Assembly: GCA_036927565.1 (NCBI GenBank)
Contig: JAYESD010000010.1
Span: forward strand, 39,797,298-39,861,297
Source of the DNA: Tuctoria greenei
Taxonomy: Eukaryota > Streptophyta > Magnoliopsida > Poales > Poaceae
Direction: 5' to 3'
Length of the DNA stretch: 64,000 nucleotides
Shown piece after piece: positions 1 to 11,026 of the stretch (position 1 is its first letter; the number at the start of each line of letters is the position of its first letter). The translations under genes and the position numbers were made by a program. The notes under the pieces are model-generated. The model ran no database searches. It worked only from the letters and a program-made list of their open reading frames with translations, and was not told where the DNA came from.

Positions 1-91
1 CAATCACTTCTCAAGGGATCCCAGACATTTGTGATGGTTGCCAGGCAAACACGCCGACATTTGCCTGGAGGAAAGTGATGAGCGCGAGTTC

Positions 92-2503
92 CTATTTGTC
101 ATTCAGACCTCCCGATATACGAGTGGTCTGAGCGGCGTTGGAACCAATTTGGACGACTTTGACAGGAATATCGGTGTCGCTGCTTGGTTGCACACGAGGT
201 GTGGAGGCTGAGCCTCGATGACGAATGCTCGGGGCCTTTGGAGCTTGCTCCTTTCCGGATTCTTCCTCCTGCGCTGTAGCAAGCGCATAGAGTTCTTCTA
301 GAGCAGTAACTCTGGCGGTGCGATCTCTGCGGATCCGAAGAACACCTGAGGGTGTTGGCATCTTCAACACCAAGTAGCCATAATGAGCAGCAGCCATGAA
401 TTTGTACAAAGCTGGCCTGCCCAAGATGGCATTGAATGGTAAGTTGATCTGCGCCACGTCGAAGACCAACTTCTCGGTCCTATAATTCTCCCGAGTCCCG
501 AAGGTCACTGGGAGAGTAATGGCACCGAGTGGAGTGATGGCCCCCGGACCTACTCCAGAGAAAGGTCGAGAGGGGCGAAGATCCAAAGGTCGGAGCTGAA
601 GCTTGACGAAGGCTTCGAAGCTTATGAGGTTCAACCCCAAACCTCCGTCCACCTTTACGTTGTGGAGATGGATGTTGTTGATGGTCAGAGATACCATCAG
701 TGGAAGTTGACCAGCTCTGATCATGTTCCGAGGGCAGTCCGAAGCATCGAAAGTGATGGCAGTGTCCATCCACTTCCGATGAGGCTCCACCCTGGCGGTG
801 GGAGCTACACAAGCCATGTCCCGCCACATTGTCTTGAGGACACAACGGGAAGTGATGTCCCACGAACCACCAAAGATGGTCTTCATGGTCTTCCGACGCT
901 CGTTGTCGGAGACGTCGGAGTTGTCGTCAACGGAGGTGTAAACAGCCTTCAAGACTTTTTTGGGGTCCTGAAAGCCTAACTCCTCTTCAGCCGAAGCTTC
1001 GTCGACTTTTTGTTTTCCTTCCCTTTGACGGAAAGGAGCTTCTTCCCGGTGCTTGTTGTAGCGCTCGACGAGGTTCTGGACCTCTCGGCAGCCTTCCAGG
1101 TTGTGGTTGTTCGTCTTGTGTATGGGACACCACATCTTGGAGCTGCCACCGTCTTGAGACGACGACCGAGGTCGTTTCTCGGGGTGTGGCCCCCAGCCAC
1201 CTGGAGCTGCAGCAGCTGCAGCAGTAGGTGTGCCGGTCGACGGCTTCTTCTCGCCGTTGGAATTTTTCTTCTTATTGCCACTCTCGGAGGTAGTGGATTC
1301 ACCCTTTGCGGACTTTTTGCTGGCCTCTGGAAGTGGTTGGGAGTGCATTTCATGGTCCTTCGCAGCCTTGGCACACTTGTCTGCCAAGCTGAAGAGTTCC
1401 GTAACACTGGTGACTTCCTTGGTCGCCAGCTTCTCCAGCATTTTCTTGTCTCGAACGCCCTGTCTGAATGCTACAATAACAGAGGCGCTTGAGATAGAAG
1501 GAATGGTATTTCGTATGGGAGAACCTCTGGATGAAAGATCGCAAGGACTCTCCCCCTTTTTGCTTAATAGCAAAAAGATCCAGTTCTGTGCCTGGTCGGG
1601 TGTATGAGCTCCCGAAATTGGCGGTGAATTGTTGGCACAACTCCGCCAAACTGTTGATGGAGTCAGGCGGAAGGATCATGAACCAAGACCTAGCGGTCCT
1701 AGTTAAAGCCACAGGGAAATAATTGTCCATCACAACCTCATTTTCCCCAGCTGCAAGGTTTGCGGTGGAGTAGATTTGGAGAAATTCAGCGGGGTTTACA
1801 GTCCCGTCAAATTTCTCTGGCAGGTGAGGCTGGAACTTCTGCAGCCACCTGACCATGCGTAGGTGCATGGCCAAGGCAGAACAGCCTCCTCCTACTCCAT
1901 CAGGAGCAGGGATGTCCCGAGCCTCTCGCCTCTCGCGAGCACGCTTGATGTGGACACGACCATCCTGTTGTCGATAACGACGATCGAGCTCAGCCCGGAG
2001 GTCATGAGTCGAAAGCCTCGTTATCGTGTGAGTACGTCATGCCTCGGAAGGCAGCGATGTCGCTTGCTGGGATGCAGCACGCCTCTTGTACTGTGAAGCG
2101 TGCGGACCGAGTCTACCCGACATGGTCTGATGCTGCGATTGGGCCCGCCCCAAGGCGGGAGGACCTTGATTGCTGATGCGATCAGCTGCTGCTGCAACCA
2201 AATGATCCACATCAACTCTCCACTGCTCCATTGCACCCTGGGATGCTCCTGGAAGCGATGGACGTTAGAGAAGAGCATGCGCAGCATGAAGCGCATGTTC
2301 AGGGTTGTTGTTCGCCGATGCAGTACCGACGCGGACGCCCCATCTCGCTGTCCAGCTTGATTCATCGGAGTGTACAGTGGCGGTGGTGGCATGACTCCTG
2401 CTGGAGCCACAACACCTGCTGGCTGCTTCATGTTGGAGGGATTGCCTCCAGCAGGTTGCACAGCATGGTTGCCGTTGGACGATCCAGCAGCAGAATTCAC
2501 CAT
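92..2503 (-). pseudogene. gag-protease polyprotein of element B (frameshifted, partial)
   Basis: This is the capsid and aspartic protease region of a gypsy polyprotein. The proposed start at 2503 lies about 16 bases past the PBS and opens a Gly/Ala/Pro-rich N-terminus (MVNSAAGSSNGNH). The gag core follows around 1874-1500, with PEKFDGTVNPAEFLQIY, ARSWFMILPPDSI and LRSFIQRF. A second frame from about 1530 continues with VIVAFRQGVRDKKML and a Cys/His segment WCPIHKTNNHNLEGC. The protease sits near 930-330, with active site VDGGLGLNLIS and closing loop AILGRPALYKFM. At least two frameshifts are needed, near 1520 and near 1900-2000, so no intact protein is made. The protease frame ends at a stop at 92-94; reverse transcriptase would lie further left. 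Product class is secure; lineage is inferred. Confidence 0.8.
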
Positions 2504-2518
2504 CTTTGAATCTCAGGC

Positions 2519-2541
2519 GCTGCCCCTACTTGGCGTGCCAA
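2519..2541 (-). promoter_or_regulatory. Primer-binding site of element B
   Basis: On the minus strand the stretch TTGGCACGCCAAGTAGGGG lies between the LTR end and the gag start. Its form resembles PBS regions of Tat-type grass gypsy elements rather than the initiator tRNA-Met type used by A, D and K here. About ten bases separate it from the proposed LTR end, so either that edge or the PBS start may be off by a few bases. Confidence 0.55.
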
Positions 2542-2552
2542 CTATCGGAGTC

Positions 2553-3513
2553 TGATTCTGGCAATTCTCCTGGTACTACCATTGGTAGCCCGCAGAGTTC
2601 TGTAGTTCGGTTAGGGCGCGCGGAAATTTAGAAGAAGGTGGCGATTTGACACAAGTATTTATGTGGTTCAGGCCGCCTGAGCATAATACCTTACTCTACG
2701 GGTATGTTGCTGTTGTATTGAGCGTCTGAGTGCTAGAGTGTCAGAGACTAGAGAGTCTTCAGTGTGTGGGAGCGTGTGTGGAAGTCCCCCATGTATATCG
2801 CTCTGTCAGTCCTTTTATAGTACAAAGACTGGCCGTTACATCGTCAGCCTGGCCCGACATGTGGCTCTGGCGGTTACTGATGCTTAATACACATTTAATG
2901 TGCTTAATTACCCTTAATAGAGTGGTAACGTGCCTTGACTGTGGCGTTACAGGTATTTAGGGCCCTCCGGTCGTGTGTCATTAAGATAGCATTAATTACA
3001 CATAATCGGGTCTTGAAGCTTTAATTGTTCCTTGAAGGTTCGAGCCGTTGGAGGTCCACCAGTCTGCTTGTTGAGGTTGAAGGTCCGTCGGCTGGCCGCG
3101 TGGCAGCTCCGGAGCTTACTATCTTGGACAAGTAGGTCAGGTGCTGTTGTTAACGTTTCGGGTGCTTCCCTCTGTCGGGGGTTAGGTCAAGGGGTGCCAC
3201 ACAGGTATCTAGTCCGGAGCCATCCCATCTATGGAATGTAGCTCCGATTTTCTGATACACGTGGCGGCACTGGGACTAACCATAGAAGGGAGGCAGGTAC
3301 GGTTCCGTATGACACGTGGGGCCTTTGGAGGTCTTCAACTCAGATAGGTGGAGTTCCTTTGTGCTCTTTGCGGTTCCAAGGAGTATCCGGTACGCAGTGT
3401 ACCGACAGATATGGACATGAGGCCAGATCTTTTGAAAGTAGACTTGATAATCTTTCCAGGAAGTACTTGAACACCCAGATCGGAGTCCGTATGAAGTAGT
3501 GGTGGCCGTCACA
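2553..3513 (-). repeat. 5' LTR of element B
   Basis: On the minus strand it opens TGTGACGGCC at 3513 and closes GAATCA near 2553, about 960 bp. A TATA box (CTATAAAAGG) sits at 2811-2820 on the minus strand. The block downstream of it, with a ggttcaggccgcctgagcat-like stretch, resembles the same part of solo LTR F, so B and F are probably related families. The right edge is set by the return of family A sequence. The left edge is less certain. Confidence 0.65.
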
Positions 3514-3752
3514 AGTTGGGGTTGTTCTGCTGTCCAAATCCTATCCGCGCGAGTTCCCTTCCCATTGGCTCCTCTCCATTGTTCCTAAACAAAACAAGAA
3601 AGCACGTAGTTCCATGGTCTAGATAAGATGGACATAAGGCCAAGAACGAGTTCACCTCATAGTTTAGTTGACGTGCACGAGCGCGAGTGATCGGACCAGA
3701 AACTGGTAGTTGAGTTGGTGTGGATGTATCGAGGGTGTTGATGTCCTCATCA
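3514..3752 (-). repeat. Truncated 3' LTR of A1
   Basis: It ends at 3752 in CCTCATCA, the same terminus as the other family A LTRs, and carries the minus-strand pol tail (GPITRARARQLNYEVNSFLA). The rest of the LTR was lost at the junction with element B. Its last 29 bases differ from the sister 5' LTR (gagggtgttg in place of caacggtagc), so it belongs to a different sub-lineage. Confidence 0.7.
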
Positions 3753-4505
3753 TCCTCCCCTTCTTGCATTTGAGTCGTCCGCGACTCAAGCTCATCTTCT
3801 TCTCCCAAATAAGGCTTCAAATCTGCAATGTTAAATGTGGGACTAACCCCAAAATCCGCAGGCAACTCGAGTTTATATGCATTATCATTAATCACCATCA
3901 GCCCGAGGTAACAATTTAGACTTTCTCAAATCAGGAAACTTATCCTTTCGCAAATGTAACCAAACTAAATCACCAGGTTCAATAGTGATAGGTTTCTTTC
4001 CCCTACTACCAGCAAGTTTATACTTGGCATTCATGCACTCTATATTCTTCTTAGTGGTTTCATGCAATTTTAAGATAAATTCAGCACGATGTTTAGCATC
4101 AAAATACACTTGTTCCAATGTATCGAGGGTGTTGATGTCCTCATCACTAGTGGCAGCTCTAACCTTTTTATCATCAGGGAAATCATGGCATGCAAATTTT
4201 TGATCTACTGATAATTCCCAAGATAGATATGCATCCAGATCATATTTACTATCAAAGGGTGGTATGGAGAATTTAATGCTACGTAGGGAATCATCATTGT
4301 CACGTATCTCACATCGTAGGGCTCGACGACCCATACCATGATGGTCGCGATGTGGCTGCCGTCGATACCTGAAAGGTCCATCATCAAGCTCGGTATCCGC
4401 TGAATACTCCGCCTCATCATATCTTGCAGCGCTGCCAATGGAGTCGTGGCTGTCATCAACACGTCTTTGCCTCTCTTCGTGTCCAACCTGTTCCATCCTC
4501 TCCAA
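3753..4505 (-). pseudogene. gag fused to integrase C-terminus (A1 deletion product)
   Basis: One minus-strand frame reads from a gag N-terminal segment (RSIKFSIPPFDSKYDLDAYL, then DDKKVRAATS) straight into the distal integrase (AEFILKLHETTKKNIECMNA, then GDLVWLHLRKDKFPDLRKSK). A second frame continues with NDNAYKLELPADFGV and FNIADLKPY and enters the LTR. In A2 the same gag segment runs on as EFTDFASVWWHEYQ, so protease, reverse transcriptase, RNase H and the integrase core are gone. The junction carries a 29-base patch identical to the LTR terminus (4118-4146 equals 3724-3752), translating as DEDINTLDT. No function is expected from the fused frame. Confidence 0.85.
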
Positions 4506-4720
4506 TCGCTCAATGATTGCTGCAAGAGAAGCGTTAATAGCCCTAGCAGTGCATTCTAATGTGGTCAGCTTGGTATTGGTGCAAATCTGTGTCGACTCTA
4601 ATTGACAATGTGGTCAGCAAAAGTCTCAAAGTGTTTTAGGATTTCTAGAACCAACTTTTGTAGGCAAAAGTGGACAGTAGGTAAATGAAGAACAAGGAGA
4701 AGGAAATCTCTCACCGAGCA

Positions 4721-4738
4721 ACCTAAAATCTGATACCA
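4721..4738 (-). promoter_or_regulatory. tRNA-Met primer-binding site of A1
   Basis: The minus strand reads TGGTATCAGATTTTAGGT two bases after the LTR ends in ATCA. The first ten bases match the complement of the initiator tRNA-Met 3' end used by most plant gypsy and copia elements. This fixes the orientation of A1 and the inner LTR edge. Confidence 0.85.
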
Positions 4739-4740
4739 CT

Positions 4741-5668
4741 TGATAAACCCAACGGGTGCAGAGGATGCCCTATCTTTCGATGAGAGATGTTGGTGGTGAA
4801 TGAATTTGGTGGAGGCCGACATTGGCTGCCCAACTACCACAACAAGAATGGTGTGGCGCCTTGAGCGACAGTTACACCGTCTCCTAGTATCTAAGATTTG
4901 GGTGGAGGTTGACATTGTGCTACCCGACTAGATCAACCACAAGGGTGCTGCGCCTTTGCGATAGTTACATCGGCTCCTGTTTTTGTTGTTCTTGTCGTGC
5001 CAAGAACAGCCTTGAACCTGCAAGCAATCGAAGAACAAGCAAGAACAAGATGACAAGCAAACACTCACGGGTGTGATAAGTTGGGGTTCTAATTTAAGTA
5101 ATCGGAAGGTCTCGTTGACACTTGCGTTACAAGGAAGTAGCAATGGCTAAACTTACAGAAAACACAACTCAAGTTCTTCCTATGGCTGCTAGTTGTTTAT
5201 ATAGAGGTGGAAGACTAGAACTCAGGATGGAGTCACGAGTCTTGCTCGGCCTTTCCTGAGCAGCTCATGCGTCATATGCCTTTGATTCTTGATCCAATGG
5301 AAAGTACACAAAGAGACCTTTCCAGCAAGTACTTATTTGCATTAAACAACCTTGGGAGTTGAAAGTTATGCCCCTTTTAAGTTGGTATTTGCTGCAGTTA
5401 CGAGGACCCCTCAGGTGGAGCAGCCTTCATTGCATTAATCCCTCCATTCCTCCTAGCTGGATCAATTCCCAAGCATCTAATAATAACAAGGTCATCACAA
5501 GGCTTTAATAGTTCCCCATTTGAAGGATAATTACTTTGAACAGCCAGAAATGAGTTCACCTGATAATTAAGTTGACGTGCACGAGCGCGTGTCATTGGAC
5601 CTTGATTAGTTGCAAGTGATGAATGGGCTACTGTTGTGGTTGTATCAACGGTAGCGATGTCCTCATCA
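4741..5668 (-). repeat. 5' LTR of A1 (928 bp, contains pol tail frame)
   Basis: Plus-strand ends are TGATAAACCC (a decayed TGATGA) and TCATCA. The A2 target duplication confirms these termini for the family. Between 5398 and about 5668 the minus strand encodes DEDIATVDT, then GPMTRARARQLNYQVNSF, then a tail ending APPEGSS. In a full element that is the end of pol read from the 3' LTR. The right neighbour is Tekay LTR. Confidence 0.85.
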
Positions 5669-6360
5669 AAAGTGACCAAAGCGCATGGGTAGAATAATAC
5701 CCCGCTATTCAAAGGGCTATACTTGATGTTTAGTGGAAAGTTCGGTAGAAGTCGAGTAGTTGGAATCTACTCGCAAGAATGGTCATATTTTTATCGACCA
5801 CAAGTCAAGTAGTTGAATTCTACTAGCGAGAAGAAGTCGAGTAGAGAAGTCTTCTCGCGAGATGTTACAATAATGTTCACTCTTAATATGAGACGTGGAC
5901 GGGGATTTGTGTAGGTTGGATCACACAAGGTTGTTCTTGGTCTGTTGGTGAGACAGCGCTTGTGACCACATCATGCCTTGGCCGATAGGGCAAGGTGGGT
6001 GTTGGAGGGCAGATTGTAGCCCCGTCTGTGTTGGTAAAGGACCAAGTTGTGTGCGGCTCTGCTAGACAAGTTTTGAGCTATACCAGGTTGCTTACGGGCT
6101 CTATGGGTCCCAGTAAACCGACGTAGCTTGTTAACCTTGACGTCGAGGCATACCCCACTACCTCCAATTGACTTACCGTCCGGGACATTTGGACCGGCTC
6201 GGTGTTCGGGTGTCTTGTGAAAGGTTGCCACATACGACTAGTATTAAAGTATTGGGTGCTTCTGAAAGTGTGTATGTCTTGAGAAAGCCGGTTGATAATT
6301 GATTCAAATCACTGTCCCTCATGGTTATTGGGTATCGCTTGTTCACTTCGTCGTGACGTA
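5669..6360 (+). repeat. 5' LTR of D, first remnant
   Basis: Collinear with 20290-20970 of the 3' LTR, including the shared stretches agtcgagtagttggaatcta and gatcacacaaggttgttct. It breaks off at GACGTA, where solo LTR E is inserted. It holds three adjacent hairpin-like boxes described separately. Confidence 0.85.
5748..5862. repeat. Three consecutive hairpin boxes in the Tekay LTR
   Basis: Three imperfect inverted repeats follow each other: TCGAGTAGTTGGAATCTACT, TCAAGTAGTTGAATTCTACT and TCGAGTAGAGAAGTCTTCTC, each followed by a CGCGAG-like tail. All three recur near 20365-20480 in the 3' LTR. One copy occurs in solo LTR E near 9147-9175. Confidence 0.7.
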
Positions 6361-9300
6361 TGTAAAATCCCACTTAATTCTAAATATGAAATTCAGTTGT
6401 CAGTTAAATTCAAATTTAATTGGGTTCAAGATATGGTCATGTACATAAACTTGAACCTATTCAATTCTTTCTTCTTCTCATGTTTCAAATTTTATTAACA
6501 TGAGAAACATACTTCACCAATAATCTTAGAATAATTCAAATATCATCTCTGCAAAATTTTGCAATATTTGAATAGGGTTTGCTTGGGCAAATCAATTTAT
6601 AGTACCTCATATACTCAAATAATCAAAATAGAATATAGCTACTGTACACACATGCCCTGTCAAAAATATTCAAATATAAGGCTATAAATTTTTCTATAGT
6701 CTTCTAAAGTTACAAATAATGTCCTTGAAAAGTTTCATGAATTTTGCAATCCATTTGCTATTTTATTTGAGACGCTCAGCGAATTTAAGTCAAGTTTAAA
6801 TTCAAATTCAAAATCTGGTCCAAATGTACTTTAACATAAAGATCTGAACACACCATTATATTCAGCACGTTTTTCTTAGCATATCCATGAAGTTTTATGA
6901 TTTTTGGAGTTCATTTACTATTTTAAAATGAATTACTAATTGGACAGTGGCTGTAAGGCTGACTGGTGGGGCCCACCAGTCAGCAGCCCACGTGCAGCCG
7001 CAATCCAGCGCGCGCTGCGCGCGCCACCACTACTGCATGCACCAGCACGACGGCTTTAGCTGTCCCTCCTCCAGCTCCCTACAAATAACCCCTTGCTCTC
7101 TCTCTCCCAGTCTCCCAGCCTCCCAACTCTTTCTCTCTGCTATCTCGCGTTCTCGTTTTTCTTGCCGCGCCATAGCCGGGGAGGAGCTCCTCTGCTCCGT
7201 GGACAGCTCCACATGAGCCTTGTCAAGCTTCAACTCCCACAAAGAAAAGGTGCGCCATGACCTCTTGTAGCTACTGGTGAAGTTTGAATCCCTGCCGTGC
7301 CCCCTAGCTCTTGTTTTTCGTGAAAACCCGAAGTGCCTTTATAGCTTTTGAGCTTAGGTCATTGATTAAATTCAAATTGTAGGTGCAACAACTTTTCGAT
7401 TCAGTTAGATAATATGATCGCCTTCTCCTAGCGCACCTCCCCTCCAAAAACCAGAAGGAACCATCGAGTAATTAGGGAGTATATCAAGTTTTCCCCTTCC
7501 GCCATTGAAAGAGCACGGTTCACCGTCGAACTCTATGCTCCGGCCATTTTCCTCACATTTAAGCTTCACAATCATGCTCCTGGGATGGCCACGATACTCC
7601 TGGCGCAAAACCGCATCAAAAATGATGTCTTACCGAGCTAGACTCCGCTGCCCCCAGCGACGCTGGCGACCGTCCGCTCATCGTCCGGGCTGTACATGTT
7701 GTCATACGTGTGTTCCAAGATACAGGGAACACTTTTCTTTTTGTGTCGTTGTCATCCGATGCCTCTAGCAGCGGGAACGGCCGCGCAAAGTCACTGTGTC
7801 GCTCCCAGATCGGGTCTGGCTGGAGGTAGAAGATGAACCTGACAGTGGGTCCCCCTGTCAGTGATTCAATTCTGTTTTTTCTAATTCCAGGAGATTTGCC
7901 CAACTTCAAAAATGCATATCTCTCTGTAAATTGCTCCAAAAATCTTCAAACAAATTTTGTTTGAAAGCCCTTGAGATCTAGTTTCTGTTAGTACCAATTT
8001 GGATCTATGAAAACTAGTTTTCAATTCAGTAGAATGCAATCTTTCCAAATACAAATAGAACTGTATAACCAAATCAAATTCCAAATTCCTTTCTGCTGTT
8101 AAGTTATAAAATAGAACTGTAACCAGGAATTTAATCAAACTTCTAAATTCTATTTCTATTAGTATACTTTCTATAAATATCTCAAGTAAAATCCCGTATA
8201 ACCTTTATGATCTGAAATTTCAAGTTGTACAGTTAGTTTGGTATGAAAACTTGTATGCCTTTCTGTATAATTCAATTGCCTTTTTCCTTCATTGAATTAT
8301 TAAAGATGTTCAGTTACTTTGTTATATCCCAAATTTGAACTGAACCTTGCCTTAGTCATATACTATCTCCTATAAAAAGTTCAGATTTATTAGACCTAAT
8401 ATCCTGGCCCAAATTCAATTCCCAATCTGAATGTTAATTGAGAAACTAAATTCAGTTATAAAATAATTCCTGAAATTCCTAGCAACTTTAGAATTCAATC
8501 TCTCTTTCAAAAAACCTATAAAATTGTGAAGTAAAATTTCATAGAACCAGTGAGACCCCCTCTACATGATACCACCAGTGGTAGCCATGATACGTCTCTA
8601 AAATTTCAATTAAAATTTAGAGAAGGTTATTACTTACCATAATTTTTAGGAACAACAAAATTCTTTGATCATCTCCTATTCTTTGCAAGAGTATCCCTTG
8701 TAGTCCCTAACATCTACCATAAAATCACAAAGCCAAAGAAGATCATTCACTCACTATAACCACAGTTAGAAGCTTATGAACTATATATACATTATAATTT
8801 ACTAGCATTCATATATGCATGTTGTGTAGTGATCGATATTGACGAGAAGTGTCGCTTGGAGGAGAAGGCCAGGGTGTCCACTTGAAGTCCTTGGCGGAGT
8901 CTTCAGAGAAGGACCACTAACAATTGATATTTAATCGAGTCGCAAACTAAGGCAAGCCCCGGTTTGCATTTAAGAGCCTTTCAAAAATTTTCCAATTTTA
9001 TTCACTTACGTTTCAGTTGATATTGTGCATTACGTATAAAGGTGTTTGATACTCCACTTGCATATCCACAAATCCTATGGGAGGGCCAAAAAGGTTACAG
9101 CTTGACGTGTAGAACTGCCGATGCTAATAGTGTAGATATACCGGTAGAAGTCGAGTAGTTGGAATCTACTCGCGAGATAAGAAAAACAGTTCATATGAGA
9201 GTGGAAGATGAAAGAATGTCTTATTAAATGAATACAAGACCGGGTAGGGGGAATAGGAGTCGATGAGATGGAGTCTCGGGCGCATAGCCCTGCCTGTGTC

Positions 9301-10390
9301 GCTTGAGGACCGTGCCGTATGCGGCACCATTGGGCAAGCTTGAACTGTACTGATTGCATAATGGGATATGGGCCCAAAAAACTGATGTAACTCCAGATTG
9401 TAGTGTGGAGACTTCTCGGTTGTCCTTGAATGGAGATGTGAAGGCAAAAAAGTGTAAATCTCCTAGCGGAACGTTTTGACGTGTCCGTGTAGGGGACCTT
9501 TTGCTTGGGGTGAAGAGGTTTGTCGACATTCGGGTCTTGGGTGAAGGTGGACGCGTATAACGCAGGGAGGAGAGCACGTAGGTGTCTACCACGCGGGTGT
9601 GCGTGTCATGCAGTCTGGGTGTGTCCTGATTGCAATCACCGTCCCTCACAGTTATTTGAGTATCACTTGTCCGTCGCTGTTGTGACGTAGTAAATACTAA
9701 AGAAGCCAAAAGAATATGATGTATTGAATTATAATTTCTTGGCAACCTTGTGTGGCTTAGAGATAGCAAAATTTAAAGTTTACAGTTTCCCCATACTTTA
9801 GCTGTAATAGCATTATGTGCTTTGGGCATGTCATATCATCGGCAAAGTGTTTCTTGTTTGATTGTGGAGTCTATGAATTGCCGTGCTTGAAGAATGTCAT
9901 TTGCTACTTAAAACATGATTATAAGGATCCACTTGTAGGCGAGTCTATTTATGCTATTCCATACCTATGATTAGACTTTACCTTGCATATGTCTAGTGAG
10001 ACGGGTCAGTCTTGCTGAGTCTTATGCTCACGTTTGCAGTTAACGGGTTTTTGCAGGTTATACCGTTGATGAAGGGCCTAACGATGATGCCTTACCCTTT
10101 TGGGTTCACGGCTGAGTAAGAGCCCTGCACGCCGCCAATATCTGTGAGTGCTGCTAGTGTAAAGCGTTCGAGGGCATGGACAGCTTTACTCATGCATAGC
10201 TAGTGCTGAGAGCGTAGTATGATGTGTAGACTTCTTTCCTACGTTATAAATTGTAAAACTTTCGCTGTGTTTATAAATCAAAGACTTAGAATTGTATTTT
10301 ATTCTCGTTCTTTTCTTGTATACTGTTGGGTGTCGCATCGCACGACACCACCCAATAAGATCCTTGGATGTCGGGATCTCGGTCCCCACA
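6361..10390 (+). repeat. Solo LTR E (4.03 kb, Tekay/Del type), duplication ACGTA
   Basis: It starts TGTAAAATCC and ends GGTCCCCACA, and ACGTA flanks it on both sides (6356-6360 and 10391-10395). It is collinear with the D 3' LTR through its first segment, the hairpin box near 9150, and the 3' portion around gcaccaccca-like sequence. It has no PBS, coding region or second LTR, so it is a solo LTR left by LTR-LTR recombination. A promoter candidate is the ctacaaataa box near 7078, followed by a CT-rich run. The ORFs inside are short and unsupported. It is inserted within an LTR of its own family. Confidence 0.9.
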
Positions 10391-10395
10391 ACGTA

Positions 10396-11010
10396 GTAAG
10401 AAAGAGTAGTTGGAATAGTATGAATATGCTGAAATGATTATTATATTGTATTGCAACCTTGCATGTATTAGAAATAGAGCAAATTAAATTAGTGCTTTCT
10501 TGAACCTTTAACTTGCTCCTAAAAGATGCGATGAACATGTAGGTGAGTTTATTTATGCAGATTCAGCTGTCCTATGTTAAAGTCCATGCATGTAGAGTTT
10601 CATGTATTAGGTGATACGTTAACTCTTATTGAGACATTATGCTCATGGTTGCATCATTGTTGTTTTGTAGGTAATCTCGTATATTGGAAAGGTTTCTTGA
10701 GAAGCACCCTATTCGGTTAATTGCCATTTGGAAGCCCTGCACGCTGCCGTTAATCTTCGTGCTGCTAGTGGGAAGTATCCTAGGGCTGGATGGCTTCCCT
10801 TCTGCTTAGCTAGGTTGAGAGTATTAGTTATGTATATTACGCTATAAGGTATTGCGCTGTTGTGTTTGTTTTTGATGTAAAATGAGAAAGGATGTAGCAT
10901 GCTCACTTATGTCATGTAATTTGATTTCTATTATATGTGTGCTATTGTGTGTCGCATAACATGGCACCACTCATTGCGATTTCTGGAATGTGGGAACCCC
11001 AGTCCTCATA
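10396..11010 (+). repeat. 5' LTR of D, second remnant
   Basis: The LTR sequence interrupted at 6360 resumes here (gtaagaaagagtagttggaa) and is collinear with 20975-21601. It ends at CCTCATA, a mutated CACA terminus, three bases before the PBS. Confidence 0.85.
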
Positions 11011-11013
11011 GTC

Positions 11014-11026
11014 TGGTATCAGAGCC
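11014..11026 (+). promoter_or_regulatory. tRNA-Met primer-binding site of D
   Basis: TGGTATCAGAGCC follows the LTR end after the spacer GTC and is complementary to the initiator tRNA-Met 3' end. The same site recurs at 21605-21617 after the other LTR. Confidence 0.9.

Larger units (their letters stand above)
1..3513 (-). mobile_element. Element B: Ty3/gypsy (Tat-like), 5' part, runs off left edge
   Basis: Read on the minus strand the order is LTR, primer-binding site, gag, protease; the rest of pol lies beyond base 1. The protease block with the ILGRPALYKFMA-type ending, a PBS unlike initiator tRNA-Met, and a TATA-bearing LTR point to the Tat/RIRE2-like group of gypsy elements (inferred by eye). 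The right LTR end abuts a truncated CRM-like element (A1), so B appears to have inserted into A1. The other LTR and target duplication are not in the window, so the insertion cannot be proved from both sides. Confidence 0.8.
3514..5668 (-). mobile_element. Element A1: CRM-like Ty3/gypsy, internally deleted
   Basis: Minus-strand element of the same family as A2 and A3. It keeps a truncated 3' LTR (3514-3752), an integrase tail, a 5' gag portion, a tRNA-Met PBS and a 928-bp 5' LTR. Everything from late gag to late integrase is missing. Element B cuts its left end. Its right end drops directly into Tekay LTR sequence matching the region near 20290, so A1 had inserted in the 5' LTR of element D. 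The two LTRs differ clearly near their ends, more than A2 differs from A1, so the element may be a recombinant. Confidence 0.8.

Noticed and set aside
7080..7130. CT microsatellite as an independent feature
   Set aside because: It is a short CT-rich run downstream of the TATA-like box of LTR E, typical of plant leaders.
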